Assembly (NCBI GenBank): GCA_903869075.1
Contig: CAIPXZ010000594.1
Coordinates: 1-44,054 of the forward strand
Origin: an uncultured Myxococcales bacterium
Lineage (GTDB): Bacteria; Myxococcota_A; UBA9042
Reading direction: 5' to 3'
Length of the DNA stretch: 44,054 nucleotides
The notes beneath the pieces are model-generated. The model saw nothing but the letters and a program-made list of their open reading frames with translations, was not told the DNA's origin and ran no database searches. This document shows, piece after piece, positions 32,025-40,524 of the stretch. Position 1 is the first letter of the stretch. Every line of letters starts with the position of its first letter. The position numbers and the translations under genes were made by a program.

Positions 32025-33200
32025 CTACTTCAGGTCCTTGGCGCAGCGGAAGCCGACAAAAACCAGCGGATCTTCCTGCGGGCCCTTGGCGATGATGCGC
32101 GCGTCGGAGCGGCCAAAGCAGTTGGTGACAAGCGCCGGGTCCAGGCCGGAAGCCGTCGCGGTGATGTACGCGCCGCCGCGGATAATCCGCTTGGTCGCAG
32201 CGTTTTTGCCGGTGTAGCTCTTGTCCAGCGGCTGCTCGTTCGCTGGATAGCGCGGGCAGATCGGCGTCGCCTTGGGCTGGTAGCAGCCGCTGCGCTGGGT
32301 GGTGCCGGTCGGCTCGCTGGACAGCTGCAGATCGTCGCCGCAGTAGCAGGTCGAGCACATCGTGCACTTGGTGCCTGCGGCCGAACCCGCGGACGCGAGG
32401 CAGCTCACGCAGTCGTCGCACGTCCACTTGGCGTCCCAGTCGCAGGTCGCGCTGATCGGCTTGGCGGTGGCGCTGGCCTTGGGCTCGTCGCCGTCGCTGG
32501 CGGTCCATTCCATGACGTTGCCGGCCAAATCGTAGACTTTGACGCCGCCGACGCTGACCACGTCGTCGCTGGAGGTCGTCACCGCGCGGGCGTCGGCGTT
32601 GTTGCCTTTGCAGGCGCCGATGGCGACGTTCTTGTCGCAGCCACTGGGGATCTTGGCGTCCGGGCCCTTGTCCGCCACGAACGTGTACAGCTGCTTGTCC
32701 TCGCGCTTTTGCGCCGGCCCGCCGGCGACGAGCTCCCACTCGAACTCGGTCGGCAGGCGCTTGCCGCGGAACGCGCAGTACTCGCGCGCCTGGTTCTGCG
32801 AGACGTAAACCACAGGGAAATTTGAGTACTTGACGTTGGGGTCGCCGGTCAGCGTCAGGTAGTAATCCTGGATGCCGTTGGGGCCGTTGTAGGCCACGGG
32901 CTCCGAACAGACGTCCATCTCCACGCAATAGCGGAACTGCTCGACAGTGACTTCGTGCGTGTCGATGGCAAACGGCCCGACCTTGACCATCACCTCAGGC
33001 GAACCGAGGTCGTTCAGCTTCGCCGTCGTGATCGTGCAGGCTTTGTCGCCCATGCCGAACAGGTAGGTCAGCTGCGCCGGGTCCTTGAGCTCCGCCATCG
33101 GCGTGTCGTCCGGCGGCGGGCGCCCCGTGGCGCATGCGGCCAGCGCCATCGATGCCAAAAGAATCAACGATTTCATACTGTCGCGCGCGTGGCTGTTCAT
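32025..33200 (-). CDS. SUMF1/formylglycine-generating-enzyme-domain lipoprotein
   Basis: The 391-residue protein has a lipoprotein signal (LAAC lipobox, Cys about 23) and a SUMF1 domain with the hallmarks VGPFAIDTHEVTVEQF, GKRLPTEFEWE, VYDLAGNVMEWT, RIIRGGAY and a final GFRC. Many bacterial SUMF1 domains are not true formylglycine-generating enzymes but act in regulation or binding. A Cys-rich insertion at about residues 252-288 has the spacing CxxCxxC, 11 residues, CxxCxxCxC. The ATG at 33200 overlaps the stop of the PEGA gene (ATGA) and has GGAG upstream; a shorter start at 33176 has no such site. Confidence 0.85.
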   Translation of the reverse strand: MNSHARDSMKSLILLASMALAACATGRPPPDDTPMAELKDPAQLTYLFGMGDKACTITTAKLNDLGSPEVMVKVGPFAIDTHEVTVEQFRYCVEMDVCSEPVAYNGPNGIQDYYLTLTGDPNVKYSNFPVVYVSQNQAREYCAFRGKRLPTEFEWELVAGGPAQKREDKQLYTFVADKGPDAKIPSGCDKNVAIGACKGNNADARAVTTSSDDVVSVGGVKVYDLAGNVMEWTASDGDEPKASATAKPISATCDWDAKWTCDDCVSCLASAGSAAGTKCTMCSTCYCGDDLQLSSEPTGTTQRSGCYQPKATPICPRYPANEQPLDKSYTGKNAATKRIIRGGAYITATASGLDPALVTNCFGRSDARIIAKGPQEDPLVFVGFRCAKDLK

Positions 33201-34432
33201 GGCGTCGACTCCGGCGGCGGCAATGGCTTGTCTTCGACGCCATCGTCAAAACTGGCGCCTGGCACCAAGTCGTCAGTGTTCATGCCAGAGCGCGTCCAAT
33301 CCCAGATGACCAAGCCCAAGCCGACGCCCAGCGCCGCGCCGCCCGCGTAGTAGCCGTAATTCTGGTACTTTTGCCGCTCCAAAAACAGCGGCGAGCCGGC
33401 GTATTCCTGGTCCGCGTAGGTCTTGGCCACGTAGCCGCCGCCGACCCCGAGGCCGCCCAAGATCATCAGCGGCCAGCCCGTGAACGAGCGCCACGACGCC
33501 GGCGGTCCCGACGACGCCTTCAGGTTCATCCGCACCGTCGTCAGCTTGTCCTCGCTCAGCGTGACCTGCTGGTCGGCGGTCGTGTAGCCGACGCGCGTCA
33601 GCGTCACCTGGTGCACGCCCGGCGGCAGCGGCAGCACGCCGTTGTACGGCGTCACCGCCACGACCTTGCCGTCCACCGCCACTTGCGCGCCCTTGACGTT
33701 GGTCCAGAGCGCCAAGCCCGAGCGCGTCTGCTTGATCTTCATGGCGATCGCCAAGTTCAGCTTTCCGCTCTGCGGCACCTGCAGCTCTGCGCGGTGGTCC
33801 ACGTGGTTGATCAGCTGCAGCGTCATCCGGTACGTCCCCGGCTTCATGTGCGTCGTCACCGGCGTCGAGCCAATCAGCGCGCCCTTGTCGTTCGGGTTGA
33901 GGTCCGTCGCCAGCTCGTCGACAACGCCGATGTACACCTGCGCGCCCGGCGGCACCGAGTTGATCGTCACTTCCGGCAGCGCCTCGAATGCCCGCTGCTT
34001 CAGGTCGCGCATCAGGTTCTTCACGTCGGCGGCATTTTGCGGGTCCGCGCCGGCATTTTGCTGTTTGTAGACGTCCAGATACTTTTCAAGCCACTTTGTC
34101 GCGCCGTCGTAGTCCGCCAATTTCTCTTTGGTGCGCGCGATGTTGTACAGGTACGCCGGCTTGGACGTCAGCGCGAACGCCTTCTCAAACTGGCCAATGG
34201 CCTCCGGGTACTTGCCGGCGCGGTACAGGTCACGGCCTTCCTCGGCGATCTTCTCGCCTTCCGCGAGCGTCGCTTCGTTCGCCGCCGTCTTCGCCGGTTC
34301 AGCCGGCTTGGCCGGTTCCGCGGTCTGCGCCAGCGCCACCGGCGCCAACAGCAGCGCCGTCAGCACGGCCAAAATGCCAGCCAAATCAATGGCGAGGCGT
34401 GCGGGCGAGGCGTGGCGTGGCGTGTGGTGCAT
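33197..34432 (-). CDS. TPR/PEGA-domain membrane protein
   Basis: The 411-residue protein has a signal peptide (cleavage after ALAQ), two or three tetratricopeptide repeats (about residues 50-130), two PEGA domains (about 145-215 with SVPPGAQVYI, and 220-295 with NVKGAQVAVDGK and LPLPPGVHQVTLTRVGY) and two hydrophobic segments near the C-terminus. PEGA domains occur in envelope proteins of unknown role, common in Myxococcota. I chose the ATG at 34432 (MHHTPRHA) because it starts the signal peptide; the upstream frame to 34657 overlaps the neighbouring gene and is unlikely. It belongs to the sigma-factor operon. Confidence 0.82.
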   Translation of the reverse strand: MHHTPRHASPARLAIDLAGILAVLTALLLAPVALAQTAEPAKPAEPAKTAANEATLAEGEKIAEEGRDLYRAGKYPEAIGQFEKAFALTSKPAYLYNIARTKEKLADYDGATKWLEKYLDVYKQQNAGADPQNAADVKNLMRDLKQRAFEALPEVTINSVPPGAQVYIGVVDELATDLNPNDKGALIGSTPVTTHMKPGTYRMTLQLINHVDHRAELQVPQSGKLNLAIAMKIKQTRSGLALWTNVKGAQVAVDGKVVAVTPYNGVLPLPPGVHQVTLTRVGYTTADQQVTLSEDKLTTVRMNLKASSGPPASWRSFTGWPLMILGGLGVGGGYVAKTYADQEYAGSPLFLERQKYQNYGYYAGGAALGVGLGLVIWDWTRSGMNTDDLVPGASFDDGVEDKPLPPPESTP

Positions 34433-34559
34433 GGACAGGTGCCAACTCTCAACGGCAAGTGGGGTGTCAGCGGCGACGTTGGGCTGTGACCGGTGAATCA
34501 ACGAACCAAAGGACCGCGCAGACGATACCATGTGGGCCAGTTTGCTGCAAACGCAGGCT

Positions 34560-35039
34560 TTATCGGCCAACTGTCGTCGCCACAATGACCAATTTGTCGC
34601 CGAGCTGCAGCACATCGAGCGTCCGCCCGCCGGGCGCCACCGCCCGCACCGTCGCATTCAGCCCGGGCATTTCGACGCGGTGCCGCACGCGCTGCACTTT
34701 GTCGGCGGACAAGCCGAGGAACTGGATGATCAGCTCGCCGTTGGGCAGCCGCACCGTGCCGCGGGTGCCGGTCGTCAGGCTCTGCGTGTCGCTCTTGATC
34801 AGTGCAAAGTGCGCGTAATCACGGTGCAAAGACCGCAGTTCCCGCTCCAGATCCGCCAGCTTGGGATCGACCGACGCCGCGCCCTTGGTCGCCTCGATCA
34901 CCCGCACCTGGAAGCTGGCGCGCTCGACGGCTTGGGTCGGCACCGGCGGCGGCGTCTGCGCCTGCGCGGCCGTCGCCGCGAGCAGCAGCGCCAGCAGCGC
35001 GCCACGCAACACCGCAGTTTTGCTCCACATCGCGCTCAT
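34560..35039 (-). CDS. Small exported protein of the ECF operon
   Basis: A 159-residue protein with a signal peptide (LRGALLALLLAATAAQA), a coiled-coil-like stretch (DPKLADLERELRSLHRDYAH) and a beta-rich C-terminal part (GTVRLPNGELIIQFLGL). No domain is recognised. Its ATG overlaps the anti-sigma stop (ATGA) with GGGAGG upstream, so it is translated with it. It could modulate the anti-sigma factor from the periplasm; this is inference. Confidence 0.78.
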   Translation of the reverse strand: MSAMWSKTAVLRGALLALLLAATAAQAQTPPPVPTQAVERASFQVRVIEATKGAASVDPKLADLERELRSLHRDYAHFALIKSDTQSLTTGTRGTVRLPNGELIIQFLGLSADKVQRVRHRVEMPGLNATVRAVAPGGRTLDVLQLGDKLVIVATTVGR

Positions 35040-35686
35040 CCTTCGCCTCCCGCACCCTGGGCCGCGCCGTTATCTTGAAAATGCCAGATGATGGTCGAGC
35101 CGCCCTGTTCGCGCGGCGGATGGACCATGACACCGCCCGATTCGATGTCCATTTCTTCAATGAAAACAGAGCCGTCGTCGGGCGTCTCAGCGTCGGGACG
35201 CGGCGCCGTGTTGGTGCCCGGCACCGCCGCGATCTCGGCGGTCTGGTCCAGCACCGGGCCATCGGCGACCGGCCCAGCCTTGACGACCATGAACGCCACC
35301 GCGGCCGCGGCGAGACCCATCGCGAAACCGACCTTGCCGAAGCCAAGTCCTCGAATCCACGCGATAAGTCCGCGCTCCTTGGCGATTTCGGCCACCGGAT
35401 GCAGCGCCTGATCGTCGGGCAGCTTGCGCATGATCTGTCCCGGCAGCAGGCTCAGGTCGGTGCGCGCCAGCTTGGCCTGCGCCGGCGCCGCCGCGTCTTC
35501 GGCGATCGCCCGCACCAGCGTGCGCGTGAGCTGCAGGTCCGCCCAGATCGCGCGCGCCGCCGCCGACTCCGCCAGCAGCTGCTGCGCCTGCGCCGTGCGA
35601 TCGCCAGACAGCTCGCCGTCGGCGTGTAGCATCAGCAGCTCGAAATCGCCGTCGGGCAGCGTCATTTTGTCCAGCATCTCGCTCAT
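35036..35686 (-). CDS. Membrane anti-sigma factor
   Basis: The 216-residue protein has a cytoplasmic N-terminal region with HADGELSGD (the pattern of anti-sigma domains), one membrane segment (about residues 115-135, GFAMGLAAAAVAFMVVKAG) and an acidic periplasmic tail with EEMDIESGG and STIIWHFQD. It lacks the zinc-binding His and Cys of many such proteins. It follows the ECF sigma gene after 12 bp, and its start at 35686 has GAGG 6 bases upstream. It probably binds the neighbouring sigma factor and releases it on an envelope signal. Confidence 0.85.
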   Translation of the reverse strand: MSEMLDKMTLPDGDFELLMLHADGELSGDRTAQAQQLLAESAAARAIWADLQLTRTLVRAIAEDAAAPAQAKLARTDLSLLPGQIMRKLPDDQALHPVAEIAKERGLIAWIRGLGFGKVGFAMGLAAAAVAFMVVKAGPVADGPVLDQTAEIAAVPGTNTAPRPDAETPDDGSVFIEEMDIESGGVMVHPPREQGGSTIIWHFQDNGAAQGAGGEG

Positions 35687-35698
35687 CTGGGACCTCAC

Positions 35699-36280
35699 TC
35701 AGTCGCGGTAGTCCGCCAGTTCAGCTTGCAGTTTCTTGCGGGCGTAAAACAGCCGGCTCATCACGGTGCCTTTGGGGATGCCCATCTCCTCGGCGATTTC
35801 CTGGTACGAGTAGCCGTGGACATCGCACAGCAGCACCGCCTGCCGCATGTTTTCAGGCAATGTTTCCAAGGCCTTGTGCAGGCGGTCGGACAGCTCGTGG
35901 CGCGCGTGCTCCTGCAGCGGCGAGGCGCGGCCAAACGTGCCAACGCTCGGCAGGTCGCCTTCAGACAGCTGGTCGGACGTCACGCGGTCGTCCAGTTCTT
36001 CGGCGCGGCGGACCCGGCGGCGGCGGATGCGATCGATGCAGCCGTTGGCGGCGATGCGGAACAGCCACGCGCGAAAGTTGGTGTCGGCCTGAAACAGTTC
36101 GCGCCGCGTCCACGCCTTCAGGAAAGTATCCTGAACGATGTCCATGGCTTCCGCCTCATCCCGCAAGTGCGTCATGCACACGTTGAAGATTGGTCGCGTG
36201 TACTGCTCGACCAATTGCCTGAACGCGGCGCGGTCCCCTGCCATCGCCGCCGTGACCAGTTTTTGCTCGTGTGGTTCCAT
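35699..36280 (-). CDS. ECF-type RNA polymerase sigma factor
   Basis: The 193-residue protein has sigma region 2 (AAFRQLVEQYTRPIFN, then DEAEAMDIVQDTFLKAW) and region 4 (LPENMRQAVLLCDVHGYSYQ, with EIAEEMGIPKGTVMSRLFYA helix-turn-helix), separated by a short variable linker. There is no region 1.1 or 3, as in extracytoplasmic-function sigma factors. The adjacent anti-sigma factor supports that role. I start at the ATG (36280); a GTG one codon earlier is possible. The targets probably include the operon itself. Confidence 0.93.
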   Translation of the reverse strand: MEPHEQKLVTAAMAGDRAAFRQLVEQYTRPIFNVCMTHLRDEAEAMDIVQDTFLKAWTRRELFQADTNFRAWLFRIAANGCIDRIRRRRVRRAEELDDRVTSDQLSEGDLPSVGTFGRASPLQEHARHELSDRLHKALETLPENMRQAVLLCDVHGYSYQEIAEEMGIPKGTVMSRLFYARKKLQAELADYRD

Positions 36281-36322
36281 CACGTGCGCACCGGTCCTCG
36301 GCTCTTCAACGCAGCAGCGGCG

Positions 36323-36335
36323 GGATGATTCATCC
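36323..36335. promoter_or_regulatory. 13-bp palindrome upstream of the ECF sigma gene
   Basis: GGATGATTCATCC is a perfect 6-1-6 dyad, 43 bases before the sigma-factor ATG and just past the E2 stop. It may be an operator or part of an autoregulated promoter. No clear -35/-10 pair was assigned. Confidence 0.35.
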
Positions 36336-36341
36336 GAAATT

Positions 36342-37592
36342 TCACACGAGCTCCGCCAGCATCAACGCCGGCTGCTCCAGGTACGTCTTGACGGACTGCA
36401 CGAACCCAGCGCCGACGTGGCCATCGATGAGGCGGTGGTCAAAGCTGCAGGACATGTACATGCGGTCGCGGATCACGATCTGCCCGTCGACAACCGCTGG
36501 CCGCTTCTCGACCTTATGCAGCCCGAGGATCGCCGACTCCGGGTAGTTGATGATCGGCGTCGCGAACATACCGCCGAGCTTGCCGAGGCTGGTGATCGTG
36601 AACGTCGAGCCCGACATCTCCTCGGCGGGCAGCGTGCTTGTGCGCGCGCCTTCGCCAACATGGCGGATTTCCTCGATCAACTGGCGGATCGACTTGCGGT
36701 CGCAGTCGCGCACCACCGGCACCACAAGCCCGGCTTCGGTCGCCGCGGCCACGCCGATGTGGTAGCGCTTTTTGATGACAATTTCGCCCGCCGCCTCGTC
36801 GATCTGCGCATTCAGATAGGCGAATTCCGGCTTCAGCAGCGAGAGCACGACGGCCTTGACAACGAACGGCAGGAACGTTGACTTGACGCCGTTCGCCGCC
36901 AGCGCGTCCTGCAGCTGGATGATCGCCGTGAAGTCGATCTCATCGACGTAGGTGAAGTGCGCCGCGTGGTCCTTGGACTCGCGCATTTTGGCGTAGATTT
37001 TGCGGCGCAGGCCCTTGAGCTTGACGCGCTCCTCGTCGGCACCGCGGGCGATCGCCGTCGCCGCCACAGCCTTCGGCGCCGCCACAGCCGGTTTCGCCGC
37101 CGGCGCGCCGGCGATCTGGCTTGCCAACGCCTCGATGTCGGCCTTGGTCACGCGACCGTGCTCGCCGGAGCCCGCCACTGCCTGCAGATCCACGCCGAGA
37201 TCGCGCGCCAGCTTGCGCGTCGCCGGCGCGGCACGCACGCGCTCGCCGGGATCGCGCGGGGGAGCCGCGGCAACCGCAGCCGCGACAGCGACGGGCGCCG
37301 TCACGGGCGCCGGTGCCACGGCCACAGCCGCCGCCGGAGCCGCTTTCGCTGCACCACTTTCGGCAATCGTCACGACGATCGCGCCCACCGGCACCATGTC
37401 GCCCTCGGCAAAATGCCGCTTCACGATCGTGCCCTTGCGCGGCGACGGAATCACCGCCGAGACTTTGTCGGTCAGCACTTCAAAAAGCGGAGTATCTTCC
37501 GTAACTTGCTGACCATCTTCGACGAGCCACTTGGTCAGCTCGCCCTCGACGACGCCTTCACCAATGTCCGGGAGCTTGAATTCGAACGCCAT
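36342..37592 (-). CDS. Dihydrolipoamide acyltransferase E2 of a 2-oxoacid dehydrogenase complex
   Basis: E2 carries acyl groups on lipoate and transfers them to CoA. The 416-residue protein has an N-terminal lipoyl domain (EVLTDKVSAVI, lipoyl Lys at 43), an Ala/Val-rich linker, a peripheral-subunit-binding domain (about residues 118-155, ATRKLARDLGVDLQAVAGSG) and the catalytic domain ending with SFDHRLIDG (His 386, Asp 390). The E1-beta gene is 10 bp upstream in the same direction. The substrate may be pyruvate or branched-chain 2-oxoacids; the TDKVSA lipoyl motif resembles branched-chain enzymes, but this is not decisive. Confidence 0.93.
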   Translation of the reverse strand: MAFEFKLPDIGEGVVEGELTKWLVEDGQQVTEDTPLFEVLTDKVSAVIPSPRKGTIVKRHFAEGDMVPVGAIVVTIAESGAAKAAPAAAVAVAPAPVTAPVAVAAAVAAAPPRDPGERVRAAPATRKLARDLGVDLQAVAGSGEHGRVTKADIEALASQIAGAPAAKPAVAAPKAVAATAIARGADEERVKLKGLRRKIYAKMRESKDHAAHFTYVDEIDFTAIIQLQDALAANGVKSTFLPFVVKAVVLSLLKPEFAYLNAQIDEAAGEIVIKKRYHIGVAAATEAGLVVPVVRDCDRKSIRQLIEEIRHVGEGARTSTLPAEEMSGSTFTITSLGKLGGMFATPIINYPESAILGLHKVEKRPAVVDGQIVIRDRMYMSCSFDHRLIDGHVGAGFVQSVKTYLEQPALMLAELV

Positions 37593-37602
37593 CAGTCCAC
37601 TC

Positions 37603-38622
37603 CTAGCGATACGTTGCAGCTTTGCGCAGCGCGCTCAAAACACGTTGCGGATCAGGCATATACAAATGGTCCAGGGCGTACGGGAACGGCGTGTCCCAGC
37701 CCGTGACGCGCGCGACCGGCGCTTCCAGCCAGTCAAAGCACTCTTCCTGGACCGCGGTCACCAACTCCGTGGCAAAACCGCAGGTCCGCGGCGCCTCGTT
37801 GGCGATGACGACGCGGCCGGTACGCTTGCCGGATTCGGCGATAAGCTCCAGATCGTACGGCACAATCGTCCGCAGATCGATGAGTTCCACGTCGATGCCT
37901 TCCGCCGCCGCCAGCTCCGCGGCTTTTTGGCAGGTGTGCACCATCGCGCCGTAGGTGATGAGCGAGACGGCGGTGCCTTGGCCGGAAAGTGCTTTGACAA
38001 TCGAGCCTTTGCCGATCGGCACGAGGTACTCGCCGGCCGGCACTTCGCCCAGCGGGTGCGCGCTCCAGTTGGTGCCGTGGTCCGGTCCGCGGTAGACGCG
38101 CTTGGGCTCGAACACCATCACCGGATCTTCGCTGGCGATCGCGGCGAGCAAAAGGCCTTTGGCGTCATAGGGGTTGGACGGCGCGACGCAGACCAAGCCT
38201 GCCTGGTGGGCGAACACCGCTTCGGGCGACTGGCTGTGGTAGTGACCGCCGCGGATGCCGCCGCCGAACGGCGTGCGGATGACCATTGGGCAGGGAAATT
38301 CGCCGCCGGAGCGATAGCGGTACTTCGCGAGTTCATTGACGATTTGGTCGTACGCCGGGTAAATGAAGTCGCTGAACTGGATCTCCGCCACCGGCTTCAA
38401 GCCGTAGATGGCCATGCCGATCGCCGTGCCGATGATGCCGCCTTCCGCGAGCGGCGTGTCAATGACCCGGTCGTCGCCGAATTCCGCCTGCAAGCCGACC
38501 GTGGCGCGGAAGACGCCGCCGAACTTGCCGACGTCCTCGCCGAGCACGACGATCTTCGGGTCGCGGCGCATCGCCAGCGTCAGCGCGTCATTGACCGCCT
38601 GGATGATGTTCATTGTAGCCAT
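37603..38622 (-). CDS. 2-oxoacid dehydrogenase E1 component, beta subunit
   Basis: The 339-residue protein starts MATMNIIQAVNDALTLAMRR and has family motifs VLGEDVGKFGGVFRAT, TPLAEGGIIG, AEIQFSDFIYPAYDQIVNE, PFGGGIRGGHYHSQSPEA and DLRTIVPYD. The beta subunit shapes the thiamine-diphosphate site together with E1-alpha. E2 follows after 10 bp. No E1-alpha gene lies upstream here, which is unusual, because E1-alpha and E1-beta are normally adjacent. An ATG three codons downstream is an alternative start. Confidence 0.93.
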   Translation of the reverse strand: MATMNIIQAVNDALTLAMRRDPKIVVLGEDVGKFGGVFRATVGLQAEFGDDRVIDTPLAEGGIIGTAIGMAIYGLKPVAEIQFSDFIYPAYDQIVNELAKYRYRSGGEFPCPMVIRTPFGGGIRGGHYHSQSPEAVFAHQAGLVCVAPSNPYDAKGLLLAAIASEDPVMVFEPKRVYRGPDHGTNWSAHPLGEVPAGEYLVPIGKGSIVKALSGQGTAVSLITYGAMVHTCQKAAELAAAEGIDVELIDLRTIVPYDLELIAESGKRTGRVVIANEAPRTCGFATELVTAVQEECFDWLEAPVARVTGWDTPFPYALDHLYMPDPQRVLSALRKAATYR

Positions 38623-38678
38623 GCTGGTCCCACACGTGCGCCCGACTGGCGGCGGCGCAAGGGTACACGGCAGCGCGG

Positions 38679-38691
38679 CGGGTGTCACCCG
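38679..38691. promoter_or_regulatory. Inverted repeat CGGGTG-T-CACCCG upstream of E1-beta
   Basis: A perfect 6-1-6 dyad 57 bases upstream of the E1-beta ATG, in the gap shared with speE. Position suits an operator. No promoter was recognised with it. Confidence 0.3.
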
Positions 38692-38826
38692 TCGCTGACG
38701 TCGGCGGCGCCATCACCAAAACGTTGCAATCCTGCCGTACGCCGCGCACATCCGGCCGCCATCCTGCGGCGCGCTGGACGGTCCAGCTTGTCATCCGCCG
38801 TCGCCCGCGTTACACCGCCGGCACGT

Positions 38827-38842
38827 TTTGGCCCGCGCCAAA
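38827..38842. promoter_or_regulatory. Inverted repeat TTTGGC-N4-GCCAAA upstream of speE
   Basis: A perfect 6-base dyad with a CCGC centre, 20 bases before the speE ATG. It is a candidate operator or leader hairpin. The 240-bp gap between E1-beta and speE holds nothing else that was recognised. Confidence 0.35.
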
Positions 38843-38862
38843 TGACCCAACGGAGCCCACGG

Positions 38863-39774
38863 ATGACGGAACCCAAGCGCTATTTTGACCCCTGGACCAA
38901 GCACACCCACCTCACGTTCACCGTCAAGCAGTCGTACGAGTCGTTTGCCACGCCGTTCCAGACCATTGACGTGTTTGAAGCCGAGGATTTTGGCACCGTG
39001 CTGGCGCTGGGCGGCGTGACAAACGTCACCGACCGCGATGAGTCCGGCTACCACGAGATGCTGGCGCACGTGCCGCTGCTGGCGCACCCGAACCCCAAGC
39101 GCGTGCTGATTATCGGCGGCGGCGATGGCGGGACGCTGCGCGAGGTGCTGCGGCATCCGGAAGTCGAGCGCGCGGTGCTCGTGGACATCGACGGCGAAGT
39201 GATTCGCGTGGCGCGGCAGTACTTTCCGCACCTGGCGGTGGCGCTGGATGACCCGCGCGCGGAGGTCATCGTCGGCGATGGCCTGGCGTACGTGGAAGTC
39301 GCGGCGGCGCAGGGCGAGCATTTTGACGTGATTCTCGTCGATTCGACCGATCCGGTCGACGCGGCGGTGGAGCTGTTCACCGAGACGTTCTACCGCCACT
39401 GCGCCAAGCTATTGGGCGAGCACGGGATTTTGGTGCCGCAGAGCGATTCGCCGACGTTCTACCTGGACCGCGTGACCGACGTCTACCGCAAGTTGGCGGG
39501 GATTTTCCGCAATACGTCCCTGTACTTGGGCCAAGTGACGGCGTATCCCGGCGGCGTCTGGGCGTACACGGCTGCGAGCCAGTCCGTGGACGTCAAGCTG
39601 AACACGCAGCGCAACGACCGCATCGCCCGGCTGGAGCCGCAACTGCGCTATGCCAATGGTGATTTTATCCAGGCCGCGTTTGCCCTGCCGACGTACGTCA
39701 AGCGGGCGCTGGCGCAAGAGCCGGGCCTGAACCTGCCGACGCTGGGCGATGACCCGACCGGCTTTGGTGTGTGA
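38863..39774 (+). CDS. speE: Spermidine synthase (polyamine aminopropyltransferase)
   Basis: SpeE moves an aminopropyl group from decarboxylated S-adenosylmethionine to putrescine. The 303-residue protein has the family signatures QSYESFATPFQTIDVFE, VTNVTDRDESGYHEMLAH, the cofactor loop IIGGGDGGTLREVLRH, VDIDGEVI, GDGLAYV and DVILVDSTDPVDAAVELFTETFY with the catalytic Asp. Length and ending are normal. I chose the ATG at 38863, which has GGAG upstream; an ATG at 38842 is possible. A PhoB-type regulator gene follows after 30 bp. Confidence 0.95.
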   Translation: MTEPKRYFDPWTKHTHLTFTVKQSYESFATPFQTIDVFEAEDFGTVLALGGVTNVTDRDESGYHEMLAHVPLLAHPNPKRVLIIGGGDGGTLREVLRHPEVERAVLVDIDGEVIRVARQYFPHLAVALDDPRAEVIVGDGLAYVEVAAAQGEHFDVILVDSTDPVDAAVELFTETFYRHCAKLLGEHGILVPQSDSPTFYLDRVTDVYRKLAGIFRNTSLYLGQVTAYPGGVWAYTAASQSVDVKLNTQRNDRIARLEPQLRYANGDFIQAAFALPTYVKRALAQEPGLNLPTLGDDPTGFGV

Positions 39775-39789
39775 CCGGCCTCGCGCCGG
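39775..39789 (+). terminator. Small hairpin after speE
   Basis: Arms CCGGC and GCCGG with a 5-base loop begin right after the speE stop. No T-run follows, so termination is doubtful; it may also be a leader structure of the downstream two-component genes. Confidence 0.25.
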
Positions 39790-39804
39790 CAAGGGAGGAG
39801 TTCC

Positions 39805-40524
39805 ATGTCTGCGCGCATCCTGATCATTGAAGATGAAGCCGATCTGGCCCGCACCGTCGCGTGGGCGCTGGGCCGCGAAGGCTTTACCGTCGGCCAGGCG
39901 CTGACCGGCAAACAGGGCCTGGAGCGGCTGGAAGACGAGCCGCCGTACGACCTGGTGCTGCTGGACCTGATGCTGCCGGACTTGTCCGGCACCGAAGTGT
40001 GCCGGCAGATCCGCATGAATCCGCGCACCCGCGACACGCTGGTGCTGATGCTGACGGCGCGCGGCGAGGAGATCGACCGCGTCGTCGGCTTCGAGGTCGG
40101 CGCGGATGACTACGTCGTCAAGCCGTTCTCCACGCGCGAGCTGGCGCTGCGCATCCGCGCGCTGCTGCGGCGGACCCAGGCGGCGCCGACCGAGGGCGGG
40201 CTGCTTGTCGGCGGGCCGGTGCGGCTGGACGTGGACGGCCACCGCTGCTGGGTCGGCGAGGAGCCGGTGGCGCTGACCGCGACCGAGGTCAAGCTGCTGG
40301 CGCGGCTGATGGCGCGCCGCGGCCGCGTGCAGACGCGCGCGATGCTGCTGGACGGCGTGTGGGGCCGCGAATCAGACGTGAACGAGCGCACCGTCGATGC
40401 CCACGTCAAGCGGCTGCGCGAGAAGCTGGGCGCCGGCCAGGCGCATCTGGAAACCGTGCGCGGCGTCGGCTACCGTTTCAGCGATGAGCCCGTCGAAAAC
40501 GGCGATGAGCAAGGCGTTCCGTGA
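39805..40524 (+). CDS. OmpR/PhoB-family response regulator
   Basis: The 239-residue protein has a receiver domain (acidic pair E9/D10, phospho-acceptor D54 in LVLLDLMLPD, T84, K106 in VVKPF) and a C-terminal winged helix (about residues 140-230, with LTATEVKLLARLMARRGRV and TVDAHVKRLREKLG ending ETVRGVGYRF). Phosphorylation by the adjacent kinase would control DNA binding. It starts after GGAGGAG and overlaps the kinase gene (GTGA). It is closest in pattern to PhoB regulators of phosphate starvation, but the target genes are not shown. Confidence 0.95.
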   Translation: MSARILIIEDEADLARTVAWALGREGFTVGQALTGKQGLERLEDEPPYDLVLLDLMLPDLSGTEVCRQIRMNPRTRDTLVLMLTARGEEIDRVVGFEVGADDYVVKPFSTRELALRIRALLRRTQAAPTEGGLLVGGPVRLDVDGHRCWVGEEPVALTATEVKLLARLMARRGRVQTRAMLLDGVWGRESDVNERTVDAHVKRLREKLGAGQAHLETVRGVGYRFSDEPVENGDEQGVP

